Virus record (IMG/VR): IMGVR_UViG_3300037861_000049
Location: 1 to 31,718 of that record
Reading direction: 5' to 3' (one strand)
Length of the DNA stretch: 31,718 bases
Source: a virus
The translations under genes were made by a program, and so were the position numbers. Positions 20,201-29,373 of this stretch are shown one piece after another (position 1 is the stretch's first letter; every line of letters begins with the position of its first letter). Below the pieces are notes generated by a model that made no database searches, had not been told where the DNA came from, and worked only from the letters and a program-made list of their open reading frames with translations.

Positions 20201-21607
20201 ATGCAGATTCCGATTCTCAACGGCATCTATGCCGACAGCTCGCCGCAGCTGCGCACGGCTTACCCGGTAAACCTTGTTCCAGTGCCTAAGAAGTCTGGCA
20301 TCAGTAACGGCTTTCTGCGACCAGGCGATGGTTTGGTGCAAAACGGTACAGGCCCAGGCATCGACCGTGGCGGCATCAACTGGCGCGATGAGCTTTACCG
20401 GGTTATGGGCACAAAGCTTGTTTTGGTAGGCCGTGACGGCACAGTTACCACATTGGGCGATGTTGGCGGCCCAGTTGGTGAAATGGTGACAATGGACTAC
20501 GGCTTCGGTCGCTTGGCCATAGCATCCGGTGGGCGGCTTTACTACTGGGACGAAGTATCTTTGGTGCAAGTCACAGACCCTGATCTAGGGATTGTTTTAG
20601 ACGTGGTATGGATTGACGGCTACTTCATGACTACAGACGGCGATTCTTTGGTTGTGACTGAGCTTTCAGACCCAACACAGATCAACCCTCTAAAGTATGG
20701 AAGCTCAGAGGTAGACCCTGATCCTGTTGTTGCCCTGCTGAAACTTCGCAATGAAGTGTATGCATTGAACCGGAACACAATCGAGGTGTTCGAAAACGTG
20801 GGAGGGGAGTTCTTCCCGTTTGCCAGGATTCCCGGCGCTCAGATCACAAGGGGCGTGGTTGGCACCCAGGCTTGCTGCACATACCTTGATGCGATTGCAT
20901 TCCTTGGAAGTTCACGCAACCAGCCCCCAGGTATTTTCTTGGGCGTCAACGCACGGTCTGACAAGATAAGCACGCAGGAGATTGACAACCTGCTGCTTGA
21001 ATACACCGAAGCCGAGCTGTCTGTTGTAAAGCTTGAGTCTCGCAACGACAGAAGCCACCAATTTCTATACGTTCATCTTCCTGATCGCGCGGTTGTCTAC
21101 GACGCCGCAGCATCCCAGGATCTGGGTGAACCAGTCTGGTTTACGCTCACCAGTAGCCTTACAGAATATTCTCAATACCGTGGAAAAAATATGGTGTGGG
21201 CCTATGACAAATGGCTAATTGGTGACACGCAAAGCCCATCGCTAGGATTCTTTGTTCAAGACATAAGCACCCACTGGGAGCAGATTGTTTACTGGGAGTT
21301 TGGGACTATGATTGTCTACAACGAAGGCAACGGGGTGATATTTAACGAGCTAGAGCTGGTTAGCTTGACTGGCAGTGTGGCGCTTGGTTCAAACCCAACC
21401 ATTACAACCAGCTACAGCACAGATGGCATGTCGTTTAGCCAAGAGCGCGCGGTGAAGGTGGGCACGACGGGCAGCACAAAAAAGCGGTTGGTATGGTTTC
21501 AACAAGGCCACATGCGAAACTTCCGCATCCAGCGTTTTAAGGGCAACAGCCAAGCGCACTTGTCTTTTATGCGCCTAGAGGCTCAGCTAGATCCTCTGGC
21601 TTACTAA
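20201..21607 (+). CDS. P22 gp10-like DNA stabilisation protein
   Basis: A 468-residue protein nearly identical in length to P22 gp10 (472) and in the same place. It opens M-Q-I-P-I-L-N-G-I-Y-A-D-S-S and N-L-V-P-V, with the family hallmarks D-E-L-Y-R-V-M-G and W-I-D-G-Y-F-M-T-T-D-G-D, and ends F-R-I-Q-R. The body is all beta, consistent with the gp10 propeller-like hub. It forms the hexameric tail hub that closes the portal and holds the needle. The start 5 nt after the previous stop is preferred over an upstream GTG. Confidence 0.9.
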   Translation: MQIPILNGIYADSSPQLRTAYPVNLVPVPKKSGISNGFLRPGDGLVQNGTGPGIDRGGINWRDELYRVMGTKLVLVGRDGTVTTLGDVGGPVGEMVTMDYGFGRLAIASGGRLYYWDEVSLVQVTDPDLGIVLDVVWIDGYFMTTDGDSLVVTELSDPTQINPLKYGSSEVDPDPVVALLKLRNEVYALNRNTIEVFENVGGEFFPFARIPGAQITRGVVGTQACCTYLDAIAFLGSSRNQPPGIFLGVNARSDKISTQEIDNLLLEYTEAELSVVKLESRNDRSHQFLYVHLPDRAVVYDAAASQDLGEPVWFTLTSSLTEYSQYRGKNMVWAYDKWLIGDTQSPSLGFFVQDISTHWEQIVYWEFGTMIVYNEGNGVIFNELELVSLTGSVALGSNPTITTSYSTDGMSFSQERAVKVGTTGSTKKRLVWFQQGHMRNFRIQRFKGNSQAHLSFMRLEAQLDPLAY

Positions 21608-21609
21608 AC

Positions 21610-22230
21610 ATGGCCGCATCATTTAGCATTAGCCGGGACCAGCTGGCGACGTTTTTGAAAAACCAAGAGCTGGTGCGTCAATTTGAGCGTCTTTTGGAGT
21701 CGGCAAACTTAACCGCGGTTGCCAACGGCGGCACAGGACAATCCACCTACGAAAATGGTGAACTTCTGATTGGCCTAGCCCCAGGTTTGGCAAAATCAAC
21801 ACTTACGGCTGGCGTCGGCATTGGGGTTGACAATGGGCCCGGATTTATCGGTATCCGCATCACAGATACAGACGTAACGCCAGGATCATTCACTTACGCA
21901 TCAATCACGGTAGATGCACAAGGGCGACTGACTGCCGCCGAGAGTGGCGTTGATCCAGTAACCGAAGTCACAGGCACTGCGCCCATTTCCAGCAGTGGCG
22001 GCTCAACGCCTGCTATCAGCTTGAATGATACGGCAGTAGCGCCTGGAAGCTATGTCTTCACATCAATCACGGTTGACGCACAGGGGCGACTTACAGCGGC
22101 ATCAAGCGGCTCGCCTTTGGCTGGAGGTATAAGCGCAACCATTGACACCGCAAAGCTTACGGCGGGCGGTACAAATGGATCCATGACGTTTACAGACGGC
22201 ATCCTCACATCACAAACACAAGCAACTTAA
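21610..22230 (+). CDS. Tail needle-position fibre protein
   Basis: A 206-residue protein directly after gp10, where P22 encodes the needle gp26 (233 residues). It starts with a helix (Q-L-A-T-F-L-K-N-Q-E-L-V-R-Q-F-E-R-L-L), then G-G-T-G-Q-S-T-Y (40-47) and two copies of a 25-residue unit, residues 89-113 and 143-167, sharing S-I-T-V-D-A-Q-G-R-L-T-A-A. Such units make slender trimeric fibres. By position it may plug the tail and sense the envelope, but a triple-stranded coiled coil like that of gp26 is not obvious, so a short tail fibre is the alternative. Confidence 0.68.
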   Translation: MAASFSISRDQLATFLKNQELVRQFERLLESANLTAVANGGTGQSTYENGELLIGLAPGLAKSTLTAGVGIGVDNGPGFIGIRITDTDVTPGSFTYASITVDAQGRLTAAESGVDPVTEVTGTAPISSSGGSTPAISLNDTAVAPGSYVFTSITVDAQGRLTAASSGSPLAGGISATIDTAKLTAGGTNGSMTFTDGILTSQTQAT

Positions 22231-22239
22231 GGCAAACAT

Positions 22240-22635
22240 ATGACGATGTTTATGCACAGCATGGGCGGCATTCCAGATGCTATGCCGTTTATCACGACGG
22301 CTGAGAACAAGGAAAACACGCGGGTAGCCGTTGAGGAATGGCAGCATGGCCCAGTGGTCCCTTCAAACGATCCTACAGCCAACAAGCCTTATTGGATGGC
22401 CCTTGCGCGTGCGTTTCAGGTAGACGAGCGGGAAGCGCGCCGTCATCGTTGCTCAAACTGCACTCACTATGACAACAGCAGCATGAAGCAGGCTTTGATG
22501 GAGCGCATCCCGCTAAACGCTGGGGATGTTGGGGCAGGTTATCGGGGCTACTGCAAAAAGTTCGACTTTATCTGCCACGACTTGCGATCCTGTCAAGCCC
22601 AACAAGAGCGAGACTTTGATGAGCATCACGGTTGA
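22240..22635 (+). CDS. Cys-rich metal-binding protein
   Basis: A 131-residue soluble protein whose second half carries C71-x2-C74-T-H-Y-D, then G-Y-C105-K-K-F-D-F, C112-H and C118-Q. Four to five conserved cysteines with flanking aromatics resemble phage proteins compared to high-potential iron-sulfur proteins; a zinc site is the alternative. The first half has a helix A-L-A-R-A-F-Q-V-D-E-R-E-A-R-R. It sits between needle and gp14-like genes, an unusual place for a redox or metal protein, so it may be a virion component or ride along with late expression. Confidence 0.68.
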   Translation: MTMFMHSMGGIPDAMPFITTAENKENTRVAVEEWQHGPVVPSNDPTANKPYWMALARAFQVDEREARRHRCSNCTHYDNSSMKQALMERIPLNAGDVGAGYRGYCKKFDFICHDLRSCQAQQERDFDEHHG

Positions 22636-22723
22636 TAAGAAAATGTGCCAAAATACACACGCTGAGCTTAACGAGCCGCCAGCAGCTCACCAGAAATGGG
22701 CCAATGATGCTGCTAGTCACTGA
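22619..22723 (+). CDS. Possible 34-residue bridging ORF
   Basis: A 34-residue frame beginning M-S-I-T-V-D-K-K-M-C-Q-N-T-H overlaps the end of the Cys-rich gene and the start of the gp14-like gene, filling the 68-nt gap. The composition is protein-like, but there is no ribosome site that I can identify and no known relative, so this is tentative. Confidence 0.3.
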   Translation: MSITVDKKMCQNTHAELNEPPAAHQKWANDAASH

Positions 22724-23159
22724 AGGCATAACGCAAGACCATCTAAACGAGGTCTATGCAGACCCATACATTGCTCGCGTGGGCCACGATCATCGTGCGT
22801 TTGCTCCAGTCATACACCCTTGCGCGGTTTACTTGTCTGCATGGGCCGATGGCGTGTTTTGCGGTGCATTCTTGGCTATCAAGAATTCTGAACTGGATCT
22901 AGACCTTCACGCACTGCTAAAAAATTCTGCTGTGATGGTTTCTCGCGAGCTGGGCAGGTCTTTCTTGGCGTGGGCGTTTGCCATGCCGATCCTTCGTGTG
23001 ACTGCGCACGTCATCCAAGGTCTTGACTCTGCAAAAAACTACTGTCTCAAGCTTGGGTTTAAGCATGAGGGAACTAAGCGCCAAGCGTGTATGCAGTCTG
23101 GCGTGATTAAGGACGTTTACTGTCTGGGCATGACCAGGCAAGAATGGGATAACAAATGA
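22704..23159 (+). CDS. P22 gp14-like GNAT-fold assembly protein
   Basis: A 151-residue protein with a GNAT-like fold: C-A-V-Y-L-S-A-W-A-D-G-V-F-C-G-A-F-L strands, a helix S-R-E-L-G-R-S-F-L-A-W-A-F, then V-T-A-H-V-I-Q-G-L-D-S-A-K-N-Y-C-L-K-L-G-F-K-H-E-G-T, the C-terminal GNAT pattern. P22 gp14, a head assembly protein needed for ejection-protein function, belongs to this group (DUF2824) and lies at the same point. The acetyl-CoA P-loop is not clear, so it may have no enzymatic activity. ATG 22704 and 22707 are both possible. Confidence 0.72.
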   Translation: MMLLVTEGITQDHLNEVYADPYIARVGHDHRAFAPVIHPCAVYLSAWADGVFCGAFLAIKNSELDLDLHALLKNSAVMVSRELGRSFLAWAFAMPILRVTAHVIQGLDSAKNYCLKLGFKHEGTKRQACMQSGVIKDVYCLGMTRQEWDNK

Positions 23160-23866
23160 GCTTCATTGGCGATCTTATTGGAGACGTTTTCGGCGGTATT
23201 ACTGGTGCCAAGCAAGCCGGCAAAGCTGCTGAGAAAGCCGGGCAAACACAGGCAGCATCAGCTCAAGCTGGCATTGAAGAGCAGCGTCGGCAGTTTGACG
23301 CTCTTGTTAATCTTATGTCGCCGTTTGTCAATGCTGGAACTGGTGCGCTGGCTGGACAGCAAAACCTGATCGGACTCGGTGGTGCGGATGCACAAAACCA
23401 AGCCATCAGCGGGATTGCAGATTCTCCGCTGTTTATGCAGCTACAGCAGCAAGGCGAAAACGCGCTGCTGCAAAACTCATCTGCTACGGGTGGGCTGCGC
23501 GGTGGCAACGTACAAGCAGCACTGGCGCAGTTTAGGCCGCAGATGCTGCAACAGGCCATCGATCAGCAGTTTAGCCGCCTGGGTGGCATTGCAAGCCAGG
23601 GGCAAGCAGCAGCAGCAGGCCAAGCGCAATCGGGTTTAAATGTTGGCGACAACGTGAGCAACTTACTTGCAAACCAAGGGCGCGCAGTTGCTGGTGGGCA
23701 AATTGCAAGAGGTGGTGTGGTCGGTAGCACGTTTGGAACTCTTTTGGCTCTTGGCGCAGCTGCTGGCTCATTAGGTGCTTCTGGAGGGGCTGGTGCTGCT
23801 GGTGGATCAGGTATTTCTCTGACTGGCGGCTCAAGATCCCCAGGCTTGGGCTTGAAAGCTTTTTAA
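23156..23866 (+). CDS. P22 gp7-like ejection protein
   Basis: A 236-residue protein rich in Ala, Gly and Gln. It begins M-S-F-I-G-D-L-I-G-D-V-F-G-G-I-T-G-A-K-Q-A-G-K-A-A, continues with a helical Gln-rich body (Q-Q-Q-G-E-N-A-L-L-Q-N, F-R-P-Q-M-L-Q-Q-A-I-D-Q-Q-F) and ends in a Gly/Ala-rich segment with a hydrophobic core near residues 190-215. This is the usual form of podophage DNA-transfer proteins in the gp7 position (229 residues in P22). It would leave the virion first and help to build the channel across the periplasm. The start overlaps the previous stop by 4 nt. Confidence 0.78.
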   Translation: MSFIGDLIGDVFGGITGAKQAGKAAEKAGQTQAASAQAGIEEQRRQFDALVNLMSPFVNAGTGALAGQQNLIGLGGADAQNQAISGIADSPLFMQLQQQGENALLQNSSATGGLRGGNVQAALAQFRPQMLQQAIDQQFSRLGGIASQGQAAAAGQAQSGLNVGDNVSNLLANQGRAVAGGQIARGGVVGSTFGTLLALGAAAGSLGASGGAGAAGGSGISLTGGSRSPGLGLKAF

Positions 23867-23875
23867 GAAAAAAAC

Positions 23876-25387
23876 ATGGCAATCAACCCACTACAAGGCC
23901 CGATTGACTATTTGGGCACGATCCCGCAGGTTGACCTGACGCAAAGAATCGCGCAGGGTTTCCAGCTTGGCGCTGGCATCCGGCAAGCGCAGGAACAGCG
24001 TGCCGCGGTAGAGGCGGCAGCAGCTGCCAAGCGGCAGTATGCGACAGACCTGCAAGCCACTTTTGACAATCCAACACAAGCGGCCTTCGCGCGTTTAGCC
24101 GCGACTTACCCGCAGAACGCAGCAGCTTTTAAACAGGCTTCTGAAGGCTTCAGTGCCGATCGTTTGAAGAACGAGTTTAACGGTGGGCTGGAGATCTCAA
24201 ACGCTCTAGAAAACGGAAAGCCGGAAGTTGCGAAGCAGGCATTGGCTGGCATCATCGCTGCAAAAAAGAACAGCGGCGAACCTTTGGGTATTTATCAGCA
24301 GGCGATGGATGCGTTGGACGGTGGAGACGTGCAGAAGGCGCAGGCAGGAATCAACTTGGCCCTGTCTATCGCAGATCCCGACAAATTTATAAAGCTCGCA
24401 CAGGCCAGGACTGCGCCAGCTACAGCAGCTAACGCATCACGCAAAGGCACGGCAGAAGCTGACGCTGCCATTGCTGCGGCAACCATTGCACAAGCAAACG
24501 CAAGCAACGCAACAGAAAGTGCAGCAGCAGGATTGGCCCTTGCTAAGGCAAACGCGGATAAAGCTCAAGTTGACGCAAGGTTTGCAGAGCCACTAGCAAA
24601 GGCTCAGATACAGAACATCAAAAGCCAGGTTTCTGACAGACTAAACCTGTTCGGCTTGAAGAAACAAGAGCTTGCCCTTAGATCTGCTGAAGTAACAGCC
24701 GTGGTTGCCGAAAAAATGGCTTCCATTGGAAATATGGGGCTGGACATTCCGAAGGACGTTAGAGCATCTATAAATGAAGCATCTACCTTGGCCGCAACAA
24801 GCAGCCAATCTGCGTCTCAATTCTTTGCTCTTGCAGCCAAAGTGGAACAAGCAGGCGGTGGAAGCGGTATTTTTACCACTGCTGGCGAGTTTATAAAACG
24901 AGCTACAGGCGGTCAAGGCGACTTCACAATGATTCGCAACGAATACACTCGAGTTCGAAACAGTATTGCGATAAAGAGTCTGCCTCCAGGTGTTGCAACA
25001 GACAAAGACATTCAGCTTGCTCTTAAAGGTCTTCCACCTGAAACAGCCGACGCAAAGTTTCTGGCATCGTTTCTTAAAGGCATGGCGAAGATGCAAAACA
25101 TCGATTCTGCTGTGTCAGAGTCAAAAACCGATTGGCTGCAAAACAACAACGGCCTTTTAACCAAAGCAAGGTCAGATTTTTCCGCTGGCTCTCTTGATGT
25201 AAAAAAGGGAGAGTCTTTTACAGAATTTGCAGAGCGTGTAATTGTTAAGATGGGCAAGAGCTACGAAGAAGTCGCAAAGCCAGATCCATCCTTGCAAATA
25301 CCAGCTGGGCGAGCTGGTGGAGCTGCACCGTCAGCAAGGCCAGCAGCTGCCCCGTCAGCAAACCGCAATGTAGTGGTGGACTACTAA
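23876..25387 (+). CDS. Ejection protein in gp20 position
   Basis: A 503-residue protein, near the length of P22 gp20 (471). It starts with I-N-P-L-Q-G-P-I-D-Y-L and Q-L-G-A-G-I-R-Q-A-Q-E-Q, continues as a long Ala-rich helical region (residues about 175-275, with many A-A-A and A-N-A units), and ends in a Pro/Ala-rich tail (A-A-P-S-A-R-P-A-A-A-P-S-A-N). The layout, a helical rod with low-complexity end, fits an internal virion protein ejected with DNA. Assignment rests on position and composition. Confidence 0.75.
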   Translation: MAINPLQGPIDYLGTIPQVDLTQRIAQGFQLGAGIRQAQEQRAAVEAAAAAKRQYATDLQATFDNPTQAAFARLAATYPQNAAAFKQASEGFSADRLKNEFNGGLEISNALENGKPEVAKQALAGIIAAKKNSGEPLGIYQQAMDALDGGDVQKAQAGINLALSIADPDKFIKLAQARTAPATAANASRKGTAEADAAIAAATIAQANASNATESAAAGLALAKANADKAQVDARFAEPLAKAQIQNIKSQVSDRLNLFGLKKQELALRSAEVTAVVAEKMASIGNMGLDIPKDVRASINEASTLAATSSQSASQFFALAAKVEQAGGGSGIFTTAGEFIKRATGGQGDFTMIRNEYTRVRNSIAIKSLPPGVATDKDIQLALKGLPPETADAKFLASFLKGMAKMQNIDSAVSESKTDWLQNNNGLLTKARSDFSAGSLDVKKGESFTEFAERVIVKMGKSYEEVAKPDPSLQIPAGRAGGAAPSARPAAAPSANRNVVVDY

Positions 25388-25388
25388 G

Positions 25389-27380
25389 ATGCCATATTCA
25401 ATCACCACCAGAGACGGCATCACAATCAACAACATCCCCGATAATGTTGCGCCAGACTCTGAAGAACTAAAGTCTCGCGTTGCCACGATTAGAGCCACGT
25501 CAGCCACAGCAGAGCCAGCAGCACCGCCTGTGCCGGTGCCAGTTGACGCGACCTTAGGTGAGAACATTGTTGGAGTCGGTGAAACTGCCTTGACGCTAGC
25601 GACAGGTGCCACTGGTGGCGCGCTGGGCATGATTGGAGGTACGCTAAAAGGCCTTGCTGAGCAGATTCTGAGCGGACAGTTTGGCACGCAAGAAGCCGTG
25701 CAGATGATCCAAAAATCCGCACAAGACGCAGCCAGCGCGTTGACGTTTGCCCCGCGTACCGAACGCGGACAAGAGATGGCGCAAGCCACGGGCGAGTTTT
25801 TAGGTAACGCGCTTCCTGTCCTGCCAATTCTAGGGCCGCAGGGTGCTTTGTTGCAAAGTGCCGCCCAGTCTGTGCCAGTCGTCAGAAACGCGGCCCAGCA
25901 GGGCGCTGCGTTGGTTGGTCAAGGCGCGCGGGCTACTGGCCAGGCTGCTGCTACTGCTGGCCGCGCTGTTGCTAGGCCTGTTCAAGGCGCAATCAACACT
26001 GGACGCGCGGCTTTAGGCATTCCACCCGCTGTCATTCCTGCAGCTGCTGATGATGCCGCCGCGATAGGCCGGGCTTCCATCGGTGCTGCTGGGTTGAATA
26101 TTGAAAGACAGCGCCTTGCTGAGCTGAACATGGCAAACGATGGTGTTAATGGCGTACCAATACGCATGACAGAAGGAGAGTTCAAAAGAGATCCGACTCT
26201 CTTAGCTTTCGAGAAGGAAACCGCAAAAACCCCAGGCGTTCAAGAATTGTTTGTGCAGCGCCAGCAGCAAAACAACCGCGCAACCCTTGGAAAGATTAAC
26301 CAAATTCTTGACGATACGGGCGCAGTAACTGGAGATTACTCCAACACAGGCATTGCTGTTGTTGATACGCTAATGAAGGGATGGGCTGGCGAGAAAGCGA
26401 AAACCAAGGTTCTTTACGACAAGTTCCGAGACTCAACAGAGGCGGGCACGATTGTTGATCCAACTCCAGTGCTTGAGTTTTTGAACACGCAGGCTCGTGG
26501 CGTGGCCGGTATTACTGGTGTTCCAGACACAGCACGACAGAACGCAGTCAGACTGGGCATCGCACGCGAGCAAGGCGGAGGCGATCTCGTTCCCATTGCT
26601 GGCGTTACGCTTGGTCAGCTAGAAGACTTTCGCCAGTCTGTTTCTAGAATTAGCGCAGCAAACCCCAATGACAAACGACTGTCTTCTATCATCAAAAGAA
26701 GCATTGATGACATTGGAGACCCGATTGGCGGGGGGCTTACAAAAGCCATGCGCGCCCAGCGTAGAAACCAAGCCGCAAAGTATGAAGACCGGGCGATTGT
26801 GTCTAGGCTTCTACTGGAAAAAAAGGGCATGGCAGACCCCAAAACACCAATTGAAGATGTTTTCCGCGCAAGCATTCTAAGCTCTAGAACAAGCGATATT
26901 ACTAGACTAAAGCGAGTCCTTAATACAATACCTGATGAAGAAGGTAAGCAAGCTTTTAAAGAACTGCAAGGCGCCACGGTACGGCACTTTTTGGAAAAGG
27001 CAGAAAGTGGTATTGGTACAGATAACTTGCCTGTAATATCTGGCGCAAAACTAAACCGCGCCATAAAAGCATTCGATCAAAACGGAAAACTGGATGTTGT
27101 TATGGGTGTTGGCGCAGCCGAGCAAATACGCAACCTAAACCAGGTCTTGCAGTACATTCAATCAACGCCACCGCTCACTTCCATCAACAACTCAGGAACC
27201 GCCAGGACCATTGCGGCGCTTATCAGCGAGTCAGCGGTTCAAGGTATGGTTACTGGAATACCGCTTCCAATAGTCCAGAGCTTAAGGATGATAAGGCAGA
27301 ACGTCGCTGACCAGAAGATCAAAGACAAAATAACAAAAGCCTTGAATTACACGCCCGACTCTGGCGACGGCGCACCATAA
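25389..27380 (+). CDS. Ejection protein in gp16 position
   Basis: A 663-residue protein, near the size of P22 gp16 (609), 1 nt after the previous stop. It begins M-P-Y-S-I-T-T-R-D-G-I-T-I-N-N-I-P-D, a leader shared by several phage internal proteins, then holds a Gly/Ala-rich hydrophobic segment (residues about 60-90: V-G-E-T-A-L-T-L-A-T-G-A-T-G-G-A-L-G-M-I-G-G) able to enter a membrane, an Ala/Gly/Arg low-complexity stretch (170-210) and a charged helical C-terminal half. I find no lysozyme or transglycosylase motif. It would cross the cell envelope during DNA entry. Confidence 0.75.
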   Translation: MPYSITTRDGITINNIPDNVAPDSEELKSRVATIRATSATAEPAAPPVPVPVDATLGENIVGVGETALTLATGATGGALGMIGGTLKGLAEQILSGQFGTQEAVQMIQKSAQDAASALTFAPRTERGQEMAQATGEFLGNALPVLPILGPQGALLQSAAQSVPVVRNAAQQGAALVGQGARATGQAAATAGRAVARPVQGAINTGRAALGIPPAVIPAAADDAAAIGRASIGAAGLNIERQRLAELNMANDGVNGVPIRMTEGEFKRDPTLLAFEKETAKTPGVQELFVQRQQQNNRATLGKINQILDDTGAVTGDYSNTGIAVVDTLMKGWAGEKAKTKVLYDKFRDSTEAGTIVDPTPVLEFLNTQARGVAGITGVPDTARQNAVRLGIAREQGGGDLVPIAGVTLGQLEDFRQSVSRISAANPNDKRLSSIIKRSIDDIGDPIGGGLTKAMRAQRRNQAAKYEDRAIVSRLLLEKKGMADPKTPIEDVFRASILSSRTSDITRLKRVLNTIPDEEGKQAFKELQGATVRHFLEKAESGIGTDNLPVISGAKLNRAIKAFDQNGKLDVVMGVGAAEQIRNLNQVLQYIQSTPPLTSINNSGTARTIAALISESAVQGMVTGIPLPIVQSLRMIRQNVADQKIKDKITKALNYTPDSGDGAP

Positions 27381-27391
27381 AGGAATAAACC

Positions 27392-29191
27392 ATGTCTGCA
27401 ATATCAGTACAAACACCCTTCCCGATCTTTAACGATATTGACGGCCAGCCACTAGAGGCTGGGTATATCTTCGTCGGCGTTGCGAACCTAGACCCGCAAG
27501 TGAACCCTGTGGCGGTGTTCTTTGATGAGGCACTGACCCAGCCAGCGGGTCAGCCTATCCGCACGATGGGTGGCTATGCGGTCAATTCAGGCACACCGAC
27601 GAATCTTTACTCTGGCGGTGACTACAGCATACGGGTCACTAACAAAAACGGCTCGGTCGTTTACTCTGCGCCTGTAGCCCAAAATTACTTGGCTTTCCCA
27701 GATGACCTCGCAGCAACTGGCCCTGGCAAAGGTGCCGATTCGGTGGGATTTATTCAAGCTGGCACCGGAGCTGTTGCTCGCACCGTGCAAGCCAAGGCGC
27801 GCGAACAGGTGAGCGTTAAAGACTTTGGTGCGGTGGGTAACGGAATTGCCGATGACACAGATTCCATTCAAAATGCGTTCAACTCTGGCAATGCTATTTA
27901 CATGCCTGCGGGAACGTACAGAATCACCAGCGGCTTAACGAAATCTTCGCCTGGAGCAGTCACGGGTGACGGTGAGGAAAGTACAGTTATAAGGGTGGTC
28001 GGTAGTGGTTACGACGCCATCACTTTTACAGGCAGCTACTCCGGTATAGCTGCTTTAAGTATGGATTCAAGCACCTCTAGAACCGCTGGAGCTTTCGTTC
28101 GGTTTAACTCGACCACACGCGGCAACTTCGCCAAGTATTTTAGAATGCTGAACGCGTTTACTGGAATACATATCAGCGCGGAAACCGTGATAACTTATAT
28201 CGAAAACGGCGAAATACTTGATATTCACCCCGAAACAGGTGTTGGAATTCTGATAGGTGGCGGCAACGATACATTCATCAACAATATTGTTATGGACAAC
28301 AATCCGTCAGCGCAGCCTTTGGCTGGAATTAGGATCACGAAAAGTCAGGCTGTTTTTATAACTGACACAGACTGCATACATTCAGGAACAGCACTTTCTA
28401 TCGCTCCAAATGGAGCTATCGGAGAATTTATTACTTGGTTGTTCTTCAATACGTTTGCTGCAGATTTGGGGTCAGAGGATGGTATCAGTATAACGCCGTC
28501 CAACGGTGGGTCTATCCGTGGATTGTTTTTTGATAATTGCTGGTCGTCATCAAACCGCAGAGGGGTTTTCGTATCTAAAGACACTCCATCATCCGTTATT
28601 GATGGGGTATTCTTTACAGATTCAACTTTTGTCAATAACGACCTTGAGGGCGCTCTCGTTATAACAGGCAACAACACCGAGTTTAACAACTGCCGGGTAT
28701 CGGGAAACTCCCAAGCTGTATCGGCGGCTTCTGCGGGAATTGTGTTTGGAAACAATTTGTCTAATTTCGCAGTCAGGGGCACAAGGTCAGGAGCAGTGAT
28801 GGGTTTTCCCGCGTCTCAGAGTTGTGGTTTGCAACTCGGCACAGGTTGTGATGGTTATGTGCTGACAGACAATAATTTCCTTGGTAATGCGATAACGGCA
28901 GCTATCGATAATTCAGCGATAAGCAGCAGTCAAAGGGAAGTACGGGGTAACCTCGGATATAAAACAGTGTCGCTTGGCGTAGTATTACTTTTAGCGGGGC
29001 AAAACCAAGTCACTGTTCCGCATGGTCTTGCAGGCCAACCAAGTAATGTTCTAGCTACTGCCACAAACTCTAATCTAGGTGGTGTTTCATTTTGGACTGG
29101 CGCATTTGAGGGTACAAATTTCAACCTAAATACATCGGCCAATGTTACAGCAGATTCGGTTTTTTCATGGCAAGCCAGCCTTTACAACTAA
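27392..29191 (+). CDS. Tailspike with beta-helix receptor domain
   Basis: A 599-residue tailspike. Residues 1-115 resemble the P22 head-binding domain (P-F-P-I-F-N-D-I-D-G-Q-P-L-E-A-G-Y-I-F-V-G, Y-S-I-R-V-T-N-K-N-G-S-V-V-Y). After a linker, V-S-V-K-D-F-G-A-V-G-N-G-I-A-D-D-T (140-156) with A-I-Y-M-P-A-G-T-Y marks the start of a pectate-lyase-like right-handed beta-helix, probably trimeric, that binds and may cut surface polysaccharide. A small beta domain closes the protein. By eye the region about 28000-28900 is clearly more AT-rich than either end, which suggests exchange of the receptor module. Ribosome site AAAGGAA precedes the ATG. Confidence 0.9.
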   Translation: MSAISVQTPFPIFNDIDGQPLEAGYIFVGVANLDPQVNPVAVFFDEALTQPAGQPIRTMGGYAVNSGTPTNLYSGGDYSIRVTNKNGSVVYSAPVAQNYLAFPDDLAATGPGKGADSVGFIQAGTGAVARTVQAKAREQVSVKDFGAVGNGIADDTDSIQNAFNSGNAIYMPAGTYRITSGLTKSSPGAVTGDGEESTVIRVVGSGYDAITFTGSYSGIAALSMDSSTSRTAGAFVRFNSTTRGNFAKYFRMLNAFTGIHISAETVITYIENGEILDIHPETGVGILIGGGNDTFINNIVMDNNPSAQPLAGIRITKSQAVFITDTDCIHSGTALSIAPNGAIGEFITWLFFNTFAADLGSEDGISITPSNGGSIRGLFFDNCWSSSNRRGVFVSKDTPSSVIDGVFFTDSTFVNNDLEGALVITGNNTEFNNCRVSGNSQAVSAASAGIVFGNNLSNFAVRGTRSGAVMGFPASQSCGLQLGTGCDGYVLTDNNFLGNAITAAIDNSAISSSQREVRGNLGYKTVSLGVVLLLAGQNQVTVPHGLAGQPSNVLATATNSNLGGVSFWTGAFEGTNFNLNTSANVTADSVFSWQASLYN

Positions 29192-29205
29192 ATAGGTTAT
29201 TGCTT

Positions 29206-29373
29206 ATGTGGCATCATTACTGTCCATGCGAAAGAGTCGTCCTGGGTGTAAATCTAGGGGAGCCATGCAACTGGTGTGATACACCAGAAACACCACGCGA
29301 TCTCGTCCCAGACGATAAAATCCGCGATAAATTTTTAGAATCTGTGCCGACAAATGGACAAAACCCCAATTGA
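29206..29373 (+). CDS. Small zinc-ribbon-like protein after tailspike
   Basis: A 55-residue protein with C6-x-C8 and C20-x2-C23 (Y-C-P-C-E-R-V-V-L-G-V-N-L-G-E-P-C-N-W-C-D), a probable four-Cys zinc site, and a charged tail (R-D-L-V-P-D-D-K-I-R-D-K-F). The frame is open further upstream, but this start begins right after the tailspike stop and fits the zinc domain. It overlaps the next gene by 20 nt. Function unknown. Confidence 0.6.
   Translation: MWHHYCPCERVVLGVNLGEPCNWCDTPETPRDLVPDDKIRDKFLESVPTNGQNPN

Noticed and set aside
27392-29191. Diversity-generating retroelement as in Bordetella phage BPP-1
   Set aside because: No reverse transcriptase gene or template repeat; the tail protein is a beta-helix spike without a C-type lectin ending.
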